A stretch of 64,000 nucleotides of DNA from Bacteroidales bacterium (lineage in GTDB: Bacteria > Bacteroidota > Bacteroidia > Bacteroidales > P3), in assembly GCA_009783885.1 (NCBI GenBank), contig WRCN01000001.1, positions 1 through 64,000 on the forward strand, written 5' to 3'. Each line of letters opens with the position of its first letter. Within the stretch, counting starts at the first letter, position 1. Of the stretch, positions 27,229-36,006 are shown in pieces. The notes under the pieces were generated by a model that was given only the letters and a program-made list of their open reading frames with translations, had not been told where the DNA came from and did no database searches. The translations under genes and the position numbers were made by a program.

Positions 27229-29328
27229 ATGAATGTGCAAACAAATCCTGAACTGCAATTAGCTAACGATTTTGTGGCGTTTTCGTCCAAAAATATGTTT
27301 CTCACCGGTCGTGCCGGAACGGGAAAAACCACGTTTTTGCATCAACTTAAAGCACATTCGCCCAAGCGAATGATCGTGGTTGCACCAACAGGTGTGGCTG
27401 CGATTAACGCGGGTGGTGTAACTATTCACTCATTTTTTCAGTTGCCGTTGACGCCATTTTTGCCTACACATCCACCTGAAGGATTCAATAAGATGTTTCG
27501 CAAAGAAAAAACCAACATCATCAAAAGTTTGGATTTATTGGTGATTGACGAAATCAGCATGGTACGTGCCGATGTGCTTGATGCTGTGGATGCTGTATTG
27601 CGGCGTTTTAGACGAAACACCAAACCTTTCGGAGGCGTTCAACTCCTGATGATTGGTGACTTGCAACAACTTCCGCCTGTAGTAAAAGATGAAGAATGGA
27701 ATATTCTGAAAACGGCTTATCAAACGCCGTATTTTTTCAGCAGTCAAGCGTTGAACAAAACGGATTATGTAACCATCGAACTCAAGCAAATTTTCCGACA
27801 AAGCGACGAAAATTTTATCGAAATTTTAAATCAGGTTCGAAACAATCAACTCAATTCAAAATCTCTAGAACTTTTGAACTCACGCCATATTCCGAGTTTT
27901 CAAGAAAAATCCAACGAACAAATTATTCAATTAACCACGCATCGGTATCAATCCCAAGACATCAATCAACAAAAATTAAATTCCATCACTGAATCGGAGT
28001 ATGCTTTTGAGGCTGATGTGTATGATGAATTTCCGGAATGGAGTTATCCGGTTGAAAAATCCTTAAAACTCAAACTCGGTGCGCAAGTTATGTTTGCGAA
28101 GACCATATCGGAAAGATCGAAAGAATTTTATAATGGAAAAATCGGCGAAATTATCAGGATTTCCGAAAATAATATCGTGGTAAAATGTCCGGGTGATGAC
28201 TTCGAAATAGTTGTTCCACGCGTGGAATGGAAAACCATTCGTTATGAAATTGATGATGAAACCAAAGCCATTCGCGAACACGTGATTGGCACGTTTGTTC
28301 AGTATCCGCTGCGATTGGCGTGGGCAATGACCATTCACAAAAGTCAAGGTTTGACCTTCGATAAAGTGGCGATTGACGTACGTGCTGCGTTTGCACATGG
28401 ACAAGTGTACGTTGCATTGAGTCGTTGTAAAACTTTAGAAGGCTTAGTGTTGACATCAAAAATTGATGCAACTTGTTTGCATAACGATCAACAAATTCGC
28501 CAATACACCGATGAGATTGAGCATAATAAACCGGATGAAAAACGCTTGCAACAAGCGAAATTGGATTATCAACGTGAACTATTGTTTGAACTTTACGACC
28601 TGTCGCAATTACTGCGTTTATCAAGGCGAATACTGAGATTTTACTACGAACATTCGAACAGTATTGTCGGAAATTTAAAAGCAATGATGTCTGAAATCGT
28701 GAATTGTGTGGATAATGAGCTAAATCCTGTGATGCAAAAATTTCACAATCATTTGAATTATTATCTTTCACAATCTTCGCTATTGGAGGGAAACCAAGAG
28801 TTTCAGAAGAAAATAAAATCTTCGCAACCTTATTTTTCCGATATTCTGAATTATCTCAACGAAGAATATTTTAGCAAGATAAATTTCACAACTGAGAACA
28901 AAGAAATTAAGTCGAAAATCAAAGATTTATTGCAACAAATTCACAGTGAAATTTTCTATAAGTTAGCTTGTTTCAACGCTTGCAAAGACGGCTTTTTTCT
29001 TTCTACTTATATTGACGAACGTGCAAAAGCCACGTTGATTGAGCCCAAACTTCCCAAAGCGCCAAAAGCGGAAAAAATAACATCAACGGATGAGGTCGAA
29101 AACCCCGAATTATTCGAAGAATTGCGCTTGTGGCGAAAAGTTAGAGCCGAAGAAATGGAACTTCCGGCCTACTGCATTTTGCACACAAAAACTCTTGTTT
29201 CCATCATTAATTTAAAACCTCAAACTCTTGAAGAATTAGCGAAAATCAAAGGTTTCGGAAAATCCAAAACCCAATCTTTTGGCGAAGAAATCTTGGAAAT
29301 TATAAAAAGTTCGCAGAATTTATCTTGA
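27229..29328 (+). CDS. PIF1-like superfamily 1 helicase with C-terminal HRDC domain
   Basis: A 699-residue ATP-dependent DNA helicase. Walker A FLTGRAGTGKTTFLHQL (about residues 24-40), APTGVAAINAGGVTIHSFF (motif Ia), LVIDEISMVRADVLD (Walker B), LMIGDLQQLPPV (motif III), late LRLAWAMTIHKSQGLTFD and VYVALSRC (motifs V and VI). The C-terminus (about 610-699, LWRKVRAEEMELPAYCILHT and LAKIKGFGKSKTQSFGEEIL) is an HRDC domain as in RecQ, which contacts DNA. Common single-copy gene in Bacteroidota; role in replication fork or G-quadruplex maintenance is inferred. Confidence 0.9.
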   Translation: MNVQTNPELQLANDFVAFSSKNMFLTGRAGTGKTTFLHQLKAHSPKRMIVVAPTGVAAINAGGVTIHSFFQLPLTPFLPTHPPEGFNKMFRKEKTNIIKSLDLLVIDEISMVRADVLDAVDAVLRRFRRNTKPFGGVQLLMIGDLQQLPPVVKDEEWNILKTAYQTPYFFSSQALNKTDYVTIELKQIFRQSDENFIEILNQVRNNQLNSKSLELLNSRHIPSFQEKSNEQIIQLTTHRYQSQDINQQKLNSITESEYAFEADVYDEFPEWSYPVEKSLKLKLGAQVMFAKTISERSKEFYNGKIGEIIRISENNIVVKCPGDDFEIVVPRVEWKTIRYEIDDETKAIREHVIGTFVQYPLRLAWAMTIHKSQGLTFDKVAIDVRAAFAHGQVYVALSRCKTLEGLVLTSKIDATCLHNDQQIRQYTDEIEHNKPDEKRLQQAKLDYQRELLFELYDLSQLLRLSRRILRFYYEHSNSIVGNLKAMMSEIVNCVDNELNPVMQKFHNHLNYYLSQSSLLEGNQEFQKKIKSSQPYFSDILNYLNEEYFSKINFTTENKEIKSKIKDLLQQIHSEIFYKLACFNACKDGFFLSTYIDERAKATLIEPKLPKAPKAEKITSTDEVENPELFEELRLWRKVRAEEMELPAYCILHTKTLVSIINLKPQTLEELAKIKGFGKSKTQSFGEEILEIIKSSQNLS

Positions 29329-29605
29329 ACCAAACCTTATTAAAATCAAGATTCAGATAGCTGGGTTATTAACAATTTTCAAAAAGTTATTAACATTTTA
29401 GTGCTTTTTTGTACTTTTTTTTCAAAAAAATATACGAAAATTGAAATTCGAGCGTTATACATGGTGAGACGTATTTCTACGTCCAAAGTAAAATTATTTA
29501 ATCGAACTAAAAAACACCATGAACACCGCATGCACAAACATTCATTCAAGGATATGAAAATATGCTTGCGGGCTCCATATGACCTTAATTTAAAAATTAT
29601 TACAT
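29329..29605. other. Intergenic region without a supported gene
   Basis: About 280 bases. A small hairpin (GACGTA/TACGTC, 29468-29483) is visible. An 89-codon ORF here has unusual composition and overlaps the next gene in another frame, so it is not called. A leader for the lamin-tail gene is possible. Confidence 0.5.
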
Positions 29606-31126
29606 ATGAAAAAACAAATTTTAATTTTCTGTATGTTTTGTCCGTTGATGAGTTTCGGACAAATTTATGAATCGTTCAAACATAGCGATTCCATTAATCA
29701 CCAATGGTTTGGCGACACTGCGTATTTTTTTGTCGAGAATGGAAAACTCCAACTTGAAGGCCCGCAAAGTTCGTCAACATTGTATTACGCCACTCAAAAT
29801 GCCATCTGCGACAGTGTGGAGTGGAATTTCAAAATCGAATTGAGGTTTAACCCATCCTCGACAAATTATGTTCGAGTGTATTTAATGAGCGACACGAACA
29901 ATCTGAAAGCTCCGTTAAACGGCTATTTTGTTCAACTCGGACAAACCGGAGGTAGAAACAATATTCAATTTTTTCGACAACAAGGAACAGCTACAACTCT
30001 TGTTTTTTCGGGTGTTTCGGAGTTTAGTTCAAGTAGCGGATTGTCTGTTCAACTTCGAATTAAACGATTTGCAGATGGCGAATGGCATGTGTTTTCAGAT
30101 GTTTCGTCGCGATTGCCCATTACTCCGGAAGGTGATCCTTTTGTGGATTCAACGTTTCAAAAGACGGTTGCATTTGGATTTTATTGCAGATACAGCACGG
30201 CGAGTCGTTACAATATGTATGCTTTTGGCGAGGTAAAAGTTTGTCCGATGGAGCCTGATCCGATTCCGGAACCTCCTTTAATTATAGAGGATTCAGACGT
30301 TATTATTTCCGAAATCATGTTTAATCCGCCAACCGGTTCGGCAGAATATTTGGAAATATTCAACTGTTCGGAACAAGATATTCCGCTTTCCGAATTACGT
30401 TTAGGGAGATTCGACAACCAAAGCCATCTTTCCGGAGTTCTTGTTATTACGACAGATTCCGAATTAATCCTGTTGCCAAAAACATACGCCGTACTTTCTA
30501 GAAATCCAAATATTTTACCGCAATTTCACAATGTTTGTGCAGATGCACTATTGGTTACAATGCCCAATATGCCGGCACTTTCAAACACCTCCGGACGATA
30601 CGCTTTAACGCGAAAAGACTCTACAATCATCGACGAAATTTATTACCATTCATCCATGCACTTTGCGTTGTTAGCCGAAACGAGAGGCGTTTCACTTGAA
30701 CGCATAAATTTTGAAAAATCCGGAACAGATGCTAATAATTGGCATTCGGCTTCGAAAACATCCGGTTATGCAACGCCCGGATGTCCAAATTCACAGGGTG
30801 TTTCAACGATTGATAGCGACGACTTATTTCACATCTACCCATCACTAATTTCACCAAACAACGATGGCAAGGACAATATTCTCACACTCTCTTACAATGT
30901 GGAAACAGCAGGTTTTACAGGTAACATCCGCATTTTCAATAGCAACGGTCGAATGGTTAAACATTTAGTCAAATCCGAACTTTTAGGTACACACGGCACC
31001 TATTATTGGGACGGACTTTCCGACCAAAACACTAAACTTCCAAGCGGAGTTTATATCGTGATATTTGATATTTTTTCGCTTGACGGGCGAATTGTACGTG
31101 TGAAAAAACCTGTAGGATATCGGTAA
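29606..31126 (+). CDS. Secreted lamin-tail-domain protein with FlgD/gliding-type C-terminal domain
   Basis: A 506-residue protein: signal peptide (MKKQILIFCMFCPLMSFGQ), an N-terminal jelly-roll-like part (about 25-205), a proline-rich hinge (PDPIPEPPL), a lamin tail domain (about 230-345, DVIISEIMFNPPTGSAEYLE) and a C-terminal Ig-like domain (about 405-506, YPSLISPNNDGKDN ... YYWDGLSDQNTKLPSGVYIV). The last domain resembles the gliding-motility-type C-terminal module carried by T9SS cargo. It is therefore probably exported to the cell surface; ligand unknown. Confidence 0.85.
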   Translation: MKKQILIFCMFCPLMSFGQIYESFKHSDSINHQWFGDTAYFFVENGKLQLEGPQSSSTLYYATQNAICDSVEWNFKIELRFNPSSTNYVRVYLMSDTNNLKAPLNGYFVQLGQTGGRNNIQFFRQQGTATTLVFSGVSEFSSSSGLSVQLRIKRFADGEWHVFSDVSSRLPITPEGDPFVDSTFQKTVAFGFYCRYSTASRYNMYAFGEVKVCPMEPDPIPEPPLIIEDSDVIISEIMFNPPTGSAEYLEIFNCSEQDIPLSELRLGRFDNQSHLSGVLVITTDSELILLPKTYAVLSRNPNILPQFHNVCADALLVTMPNMPALSNTSGRYALTRKDSTIIDEIYYHSSMHFALLAETRGVSLERINFEKSGTDANNWHSASKTSGYATPGCPNSQGVSTIDSDDLFHIYPSLISPNNDGKDNILTLSYNVETAGFTGNIRIFNSNGRMVKHLVKSELLGTHGTYYWDGLSDQNTKLPSGVYIVIFDIFSLDGRIVRVKKPVGYR

Positions 31127-31152
31127 AAAAATCTTCAAAAACAAAAAATACC

Positions 31153-31571
31153 ATGAAAAAGAAATTAAAAACCGGTGAATTTGGACCTATTTATACTCAA
31201 TTCAAAAATAAACCCAAAGATGCAATCAAACATTTGAAAAAAGTAAAACTGGCGAATGTATCAAGGCATTATATCGTGAAGATATTGGATATGTTGATAT
31301 TGTTTGGGGCAAAAACGATGAAAATAATCGAGGTTATAGATCGAAGCATATCATTGAAAAACACGGAAAAGAGTTCAAGAAATTTCAAAAAAAGGACGTT
31401 GAGGTTGAAGATTTAATTCAATTTGTATTTGAATTTGGCACTGTTAAAGAAGAGCGAGAACAGTTTAAAATCATTATTGATAACGAACGATATAGAATTG
31501 TTCTTTTAACAAAATGGTACGGTAGGAAAAAAACTCTATTGCTGACTTCTTTTGGTAACATTCAGAACTGA
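31153..31571 (+). pseudogene. Frameshifted PBECR/barnase-EndoU-ColicinE5-RelE-like nuclease
   Basis: Frame 1 from 31153 gives MKKKLKTGEFGPIYTQFKNK followed by DAIKHLKKVK; a second frame then continues TGECIKALYREDIGYVDIVWG, GYRSKHIIEKHGKEF and RYRIVLLTKWYGRKKTLLLT to a TGA at 31569-31571. Adding one A to the AAAA run around 31246 joins them into about 139 residues. The pattern (GxFGPIxTQF, AIKHL, GE, DIGxxDxVWG, SKHIIEKH) is that of the phage-linked Barnase-EndoU-ColicinE5/D-RelE nuclease superfamily, toxins often found at the end of phage or polymorphic toxin proteins. Here it is free-standing, with no antitoxin recognised. Either a true pseudogene or a sequencing error. Confidence 0.75.
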
Positions 31572-31621
31572 CTGCGGTGAATGTAAAATTGTAGTCCGAA
31601 CTGTACACTACAAAACCAATC

Positions 31622-31629
31622 CAAAGATA
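31622..31629 (-). promoter_or_regulatory. -7 box (TATCTTTG) pointing antisense into the toxin remnant
   Basis: TATCTTTG on the minus strand between pgi and the nuclease remnant, oriented so that a transcript would run antisense to the remnant. No ORF follows. May be chance. Confidence 0.3.
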
Positions 31630-31692
31630 CAATTAATTTCCGAATTGACCAAATTTTTAACAATTTTTAACAAATGAAAATGCAGAAAAAAA

Positions 31693-32994
31693 TTATTTAC
31701 CAAGCAATTTGAACATATTCGTCTTGTAAGCCTCCACACCGGGCTGATCAAACGGATTCACGCCTAAAACATATCCACTCAAACCGCACCCAAATTCATA
31801 AAAATAAATCAACTGTCCAATCGTGTATTCCGAAATCTCAGGAACGTTGATTTTGATATTTGGAACACCGCCGTCAATATGTGCCAAAATTGTGCCTAAT
31901 TGCGCCATCGAATTCACGTACCCCATGCGTTTTCCGGCAACGAAATTCATACCGTCTAAATTTTCGGAATCATTAGGAATTTCGATGATTTTTCGATTAT
32001 TTTCAACAGATAAAACAGTTTCGAAAAGCATGCGTTCGCCTTCTTGAATGTATTGTCCCATCGAATGTAAGTCCGAGGTATTGTTGACTCCGGCAGGGAA
32101 AATCCCCTTGCCTTCCTTGCCTTCGCTTTCGCCGTAAAGTTGCTTCCACCATTCGGTTAAATAGGATAGGCGAGGGTCGTAGTTGACCATAATTTCAATT
32201 TTTTTGCCTTGTTGATACAGCACGTTTCGCAAGGCTGCGTAATGCATTGCGGGGTTTTTGGAAATTGTATTTTCAGTTGTTACAATCGCTTTCATGTCTT
32301 GCGCGCCTTTCACTAAACTGCGAATATCAAAACCAGCAACAGCAATTGGCAAAAGGCCTACAGGTGTGAACACAGAGTAACGTCCGCCTACATCATCGGG
32401 AACGATATACGTTTTGTAACCTTCCTTTGTTGCTAATGTTTTCAAGGCTCCGCGCTCTTTGTCGGTAATTGCAACAATACGTGATTTGGCTTCCTCTTTG
32501 CCGTATTTTTTCTCCAAATGGTTTTTCAAAATGCGGAATGCTACAGCGGGTTCTGTGGTTGTTCCTGACTTGGAAATTACGGTCATTGCATAATCGATTT
32601 TATCAAGAACAGCAAGCAATTCGTGCATATAATCCTCGCTCAACTGATGTCCTGCATAAATCACAAATGGATCTTTTCGGCTCGAATCTAACGCTGCAAA
32701 TTGATTTTGCAACGCTTCAATCACCGCACGTGCGCCGAGATACGAGCCACCAATACCAATCACAACAAACAGTTTCGCTTTTTCACGCAAACGCTTTGCA
32801 GAGGCTTCAATATCTGCTAAAAATGCGTCGGAAAGTTCATCCGGAAACGTAACCCAACCGAGAAAATCGTTGCCTTTCCCCGTTTTTTGAATTAAATCTT
32901 GCTGTGCCTTTTGCAATGCAGGTTGCAGAGCGTCAAGTTCGGATTGTTGAATGAATTTTTCAACATACTGTTGGTCGATAGAGATAGTTTTCAT
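31693..32994 (-). CDS. pgi: Glucose-6-phosphate isomerase
   Basis: A 433-residue cytoplasmic enzyme interconverting glucose-6-phosphate and fructose-6-phosphate. Substrate-phosphate binding motif [10 protein letters not shown] near residue 145, [14 protein letters not shown] near 75, [15 protein letters not shown] near 205 and catalytic Glu region [19 protein letters not shown] segment later. Start at 32994 ([14 protein letters not shown]) is 17 bases after a promoter box; the in-frame extension to 33054 crosses that promoter. Length fits the short bacterial class. Confidence 0.96.
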   Translation of the reverse strand: MKTISIDQQYVEKFIQQSELDALQPALQKAQQDLIQKTGKGNDFLGWVTFPDELSDAFLADIEASAKRLREKAKLFVVIGIGGSYLGARAVIEALQNQFAALDSSRKDPFVIYAGHQLSEDYMHELLAVLDKIDYAMTVISKSGTTTEPAVAFRILKNHLEKKYGKEEAKSRIVAITDKERGALKTLATKEGYKTYIVPDDVGGRYSVFTPVGLLPIAVAGFDIRSLVKGAQDMKAIVTTENTISKNPAMHYAALRNVLYQQGKKIEIMVNYDPRLSYLTEWWKQLYGESEGKEGKGIFPAGVNNTSDLHSMGQYIQEGERMLFETVLSVENNRKIIEIPNDSENLDGMNFVAGKRMGYVNSMAQLGTILAHIDGGVPNIKINVPEISEYTIGQLIYFYEFGCGLSGYVLGVNPFDQPGVEAYKTNMFKLLGK

Positions 32995-33011
32995 AGGTTT
33001 GCGATTTTTTG

Positions 33012-33019
33012 CAAAGATA
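33012..33019 (-). promoter_or_regulatory. -7 box (TATCTTTG) of pgi
   Basis: TATCTTTG on the minus strand 17 bases before the pgi ATG. Confidence 0.75.
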
Positions 33020-33037
33020 CAAAAAAATTGAACAATA

Positions 33038-33105
33038 AACCACAGAGGACACAAAGAAACGCAAAGAAAAATAAACTTTCGTGTTTCTTTGTGTCCTCTG
33101 TGGTT
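33038..33105. repeat. Long inverted repeat with perfect 23-base arms
   Basis: Arms 33038-33060 and 33083-33105 contain CACAGAGGACACAAAGAAAC and its reverse complement around a 22-base loop. It lies between the divergent pgi and Cys-rich protein promoters. A similar CACAGAGGACACAAAG sequence is, from memory, common as a dispersed repeat in unrelated bacterial genomes. Confidence 0.9.
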
Positions 33106-33149
33106 AAATCCTTCCTCAAATATTTTTTGTTTATTTCAAAAAAAAATCG

Positions 33150-33157
33150 TATCTTTG
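33150..33157 (+). promoter_or_regulatory. -7 box (TATCTTTG) only 4 bases before an ATG
   Basis: TATCTTTG ends at 33157 and the only plausible start codon of the next gene is at 33162, so the transcript may have almost no leader. Confidence 0.7.
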
Positions 33158-33161
33158 TAGA

Positions 33162-33593
33162 ATGAATTGGCTTTTTAAACATAGTTTTACTTCTTTTTCA
33201 TTGGTTTGTTTTTTAGCGGCGACCAATGGTTTGAGTTTGGTTGAACATTATTGTTCGTACCAAAAGGAAAGTTATGTCTATTGGTTTGTTCAAAATCCGG
33301 ATTGCAGTGACCATACTTGTGCACCTGTTGAAAAAGAGTCTTGTTGTTCGCACGAGGAAACAACAGCCTGCTGCCAAAACTTCAACAAGTTTTTTAAATT
33401 AGTTGCCGATTATTTTTCAACTCATAATGATGTAAAAACTGCAAATTATCCGATTTTTCATGTTGAACATTTGTTTAATGCAGAAAACTTGGCTTGTCCG
33501 AATTGCCGCTCACTTCATTGCTGTGGTTTTTCGAGTGATGTTGGGATATCCAACCATCTGCTGATAAAGCAAACAACTGAATTTTTGTTGTGA
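33162..33593 (+). CDS. Cys-rich HYC_CC_PP-like protein
   Basis: A 143-residue protein with an N-terminal hydrophobic stretch (SFSLVCFLAATNGLSLV) and the pattern EHYCSY, CAPVEKESCCSHEETTACC, then LACPNCRSLHCC. This resembles the HYC_CC_PP family, small secreted or anchored proteins encoded just upstream of TonB-dependent receptors in Bacteroidota and suspected of metal (often copper) handling. The proline pair typical of the family is not clear, so the match is partial. The TonB receptor follows 75 bases downstream. Confidence 0.72.
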   Translation: MNWLFKHSFTSFSLVCFLAATNGLSLVEHYCSYQKESYVYWFVQNPDCSDHTCAPVEKESCCSHEETTACCQNFNKFFKLVADYFSTHNDVKTANYPIFHVEHLFNAENLACPNCRSLHCCGFSSDVGISNHLLIKQTTEFLL

Positions 33594-33668
33594 AAAAATT
33601 GATTTTTTTTGATTATTTTCAATCATTTTTCAATCATTTTTTTTACAAACAAAAAACTTTATAATTCT

Positions 33669-35897
33669 ATGAAACATATATTTATCGGCTTCTTTCTTTT
33701 ATGTTTAAGCCACCCTATTTTTTCTCAAACCCTTTCCGGAACAGTTTTGGAATACGATGCCAAAGCAAGAAATAAAACAAATCCGTTGCCGTTTGCTAAT
33801 GTATACTGGCTTAAAACGCTAAAAGGCACGACTACAGACGATTTTGGAAAATTCACATTGGAACAAACGCCCGCCGATGGAAATCGACTGGTAGTTAGTT
33901 ATGTCGGCTATGCCAGCGATACGATAGATATCAAGCCTAGCGATAACAACATTACCATCATCCTTTCGGAAAACATCATGTTGGATGAAGTACAGATTAT
34001 TCAACGGCAGCAAGGTGCTTACATTTCTCGACTAACTTCGTTGAAAACTGAAGTGATTACAAGTGTTGGACTTTGTCAGTTGGCGTGTTGCGATTTAGCA
34101 GAAAGTTTTGAAAACAGCGCCACGGTCGATGTTGGTTATGCTGATGCGATTTCAGGTGCGAAGCAAATCCAAATGCTTGGATTAGCAGGACTTCACAGTC
34201 AAATCATGTACGAAAACATGCCGTTTCTCCGTGGGCTTTCTGCGCCTTACGGCTTGTCGTATGTGCCAGGGTCATTTATGGAATCCATTCAAATTGCAAA
34301 AGGAACATCCACTGTTATCAACGGTTTTGAAGGATTGGCAGGACAAATTAATTTGGAATATCGCAAACCGCAAACTGCCGATCCGCTGTTTGTCAATTTA
34401 TTTTACAACACTGAACACAAAATGGAAGCCAATGTGATTGCGAATGCTCGCATAAACGATCGTTTGGGAACCACCACATTTGTTCATGGGTCAATGTTAA
34501 ATCATGAAATGGATCACGTCGGAAATGATGGATTTATGGATCATCCGAAATACAAAAAACTCAACATTGTGAATCGCTGGAGCTACGACGGCGACAATTA
34601 TCGAAACATCTCGACGTTTATGTTTTTGGTTGATGATAAAACTGGCGGGCAAATGGGTTTTAATCCCAAAACCAACAGTTATAATCAAGGCGTTTGGGGT
34701 TTTACCAATCGCACAAATCGTGCACAAGCTTTTATAAAAAACGGATTTGTGATTGATGAAAAGTCCAATATCGGAACACAACTTTCAGGTACGTATACGG
34801 ACATGAAAGCCATGTATGGTATTAAAAAATACGATGCTGTGGAAAAGAATTTTTATGCCAATATGATTTATGAAAATGCGTTTACCGAAACTAATAAATT
34901 GAATGCAGGTGTGAGTTTTCAGTATAATAATATTGAGGAGTATTATAATCCGGGCTTTGGTAGTGATGCAACTGACTACATTGGACGTACGTTTTCAATT
35001 TTTGAAAACGTTCCTGGAATATTTTCTCAATACACCTATTCTGGTGAAAAAACATCGGTTGTTGTGGGTATGCGTTACGACTACAACACGTTGTATAAAC
35101 AATCGCTTTTTACACCGCGTTTGCATTTCAAACACGATATTTTCGAATTTGGCACCATTCGCGGTTCTATCGGGAAAGCCTATCGTTCGCCAATTCCACT
35201 CGCTGAAAATTTAGGATTATTGGCGAGTTCAAGGTATTTGAACTTTGGAAATTTAGGTTTAGAAGATGCATGGAATTATGGCGTTAACTACGTTCACAAT
35301 TTTTTTATTGGCGACGATTATCGCATGATTACACTTAGTTTTGATGCCTATCGCACGGATTTCAGAAATCAGCTCATTGTGAATTTAGATCGTGATGCCC
35401 ATGCAGCATATTTCTATATGTCGAACAAAAAATCATTCGCTAACAGTTTGCAGTTGGAAGCCAGAGCAGAGGTTTTGGAAGACCTTTGGACACTTACACT
35501 GGCTGGACGTTACAATGATTCGAGACAGACTATAGATGGAAAATTGCGAGATAAACTTTACGTCAGCAAATGGAAGTTTTTGATGGTGAATAATCTTAAT
35601 TTCAACAACAAATGGTTCTTTGATTTGACGTCGCAATACAACGGCAGAGTCCGTTTGCCGAATACCAACGGTGCACGTCCCGATTATTCCGAACCTTACC
35701 CCATGTTTTTTGCCCAATTAACAAAGCGGTTCAAAAAATTGGATGTGTATGTCGGTTGTGAAAATATTTTCAATACCGTTCAGGAAAATCCGATTATTGG
35801 CTACGAAAACCCGTTCGGACCAACATTCGATGCCACTGTAATCTACGGTTCGTTGATGTCGCGGATGTTTTATGTGGGATTGCGCCTGACCTTGTAA
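33669..35897 (+). CDS. TonB-dependent outer-membrane receptor
   Basis: A 742-residue receptor. Signal peptide (MKHIFIGFFLLCLSHPIFSQ), a carboxypeptidase-regulatory-like domain (about 22-110, FANVYWLKTLKGTTTDDFGKFTL in pieces), plug domain (about 125-235, with IQMLGLAGLHSQIMYENMP) and a 22-strand barrel ending in LMSRMFYVGLRLTL, whose last residue is hydrophobic but not Phe. Energised uptake of a bound ligand through TonB is the family role. The plug holds an unusual LCQLACCDLAESF, and the Cys-rich gene upstream points to a metal. Start at 33669 precedes the signal peptide; the 33609 alternative adds an implausible lead. Confidence 0.9.
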   Translation: MKHIFIGFFLLCLSHPIFSQTLSGTVLEYDAKARNKTNPLPFANVYWLKTLKGTTTDDFGKFTLEQTPADGNRLVVSYVGYASDTIDIKPSDNNITIILSENIMLDEVQIIQRQQGAYISRLTSLKTEVITSVGLCQLACCDLAESFENSATVDVGYADAISGAKQIQMLGLAGLHSQIMYENMPFLRGLSAPYGLSYVPGSFMESIQIAKGTSTVINGFEGLAGQINLEYRKPQTADPLFVNLFYNTEHKMEANVIANARINDRLGTTTFVHGSMLNHEMDHVGNDGFMDHPKYKKLNIVNRWSYDGDNYRNISTFMFLVDDKTGGQMGFNPKTNSYNQGVWGFTNRTNRAQAFIKNGFVIDEKSNIGTQLSGTYTDMKAMYGIKKYDAVEKNFYANMIYENAFTETNKLNAGVSFQYNNIEEYYNPGFGSDATDYIGRTFSIFENVPGIFSQYTYSGEKTSVVVGMRYDYNTLYKQSLFTPRLHFKHDIFEFGTIRGSIGKAYRSPIPLAENLGLLASSRYLNFGNLGLEDAWNYGVNYVHNFFIGDDYRMITLSFDAYRTDFRNQLIVNLDRDAHAAYFYMSNKKSFANSLQLEARAEVLEDLWTLTLAGRYNDSRQTIDGKLRDKLYVSKWKFLMVNNLNFNNKWFFDLTSQYNGRVRLPNTNGARPDYSEPYPMFFAQLTKRFKKLDVYVGCENIFNTVQENPIIGYENPFGPTFDATVIYGSLMSRMFYVGLRLTL

Positions 35898-35925
35898 TTA
35901 AATAAAAAAACAATATGTGAAAAAT

Positions 35926-35998
35926 AGCAAACAGATTCCTCGACTTCGCATACTTTGTATGCTCCGCTCGGAATCTGTCGGCTATTCTAATCTTGAAC
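35926..35998. repeat. Dispersed intergenic repeat (CGACTTCG family), copy 1
   Basis: Contains GATTCCTCGACTTCGCATAC, then TTTGTATGCTCCGCTCGGAA and TCTGTCGGCTATTCTAATC. Near-exact reverse complement of 45656-45726. Internal palindrome GCATAC/GTATGC. Confidence 0.85.
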
Positions 35999-36006
35999 CC
36001 AAAATA

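Noticed and set aside
29401..29670. Plus-strand ORF of 89 codons
   Set aside because: Overlaps the lamin-tail gene in another frame; no signal peptide or family.
31153..31571. Programmed ribosomal frameshift in the nuclease gene
   Set aside because: No slippery heptamer with a downstream structure is evident, and the same single-A defect occurs in an unrelated barrel gene.
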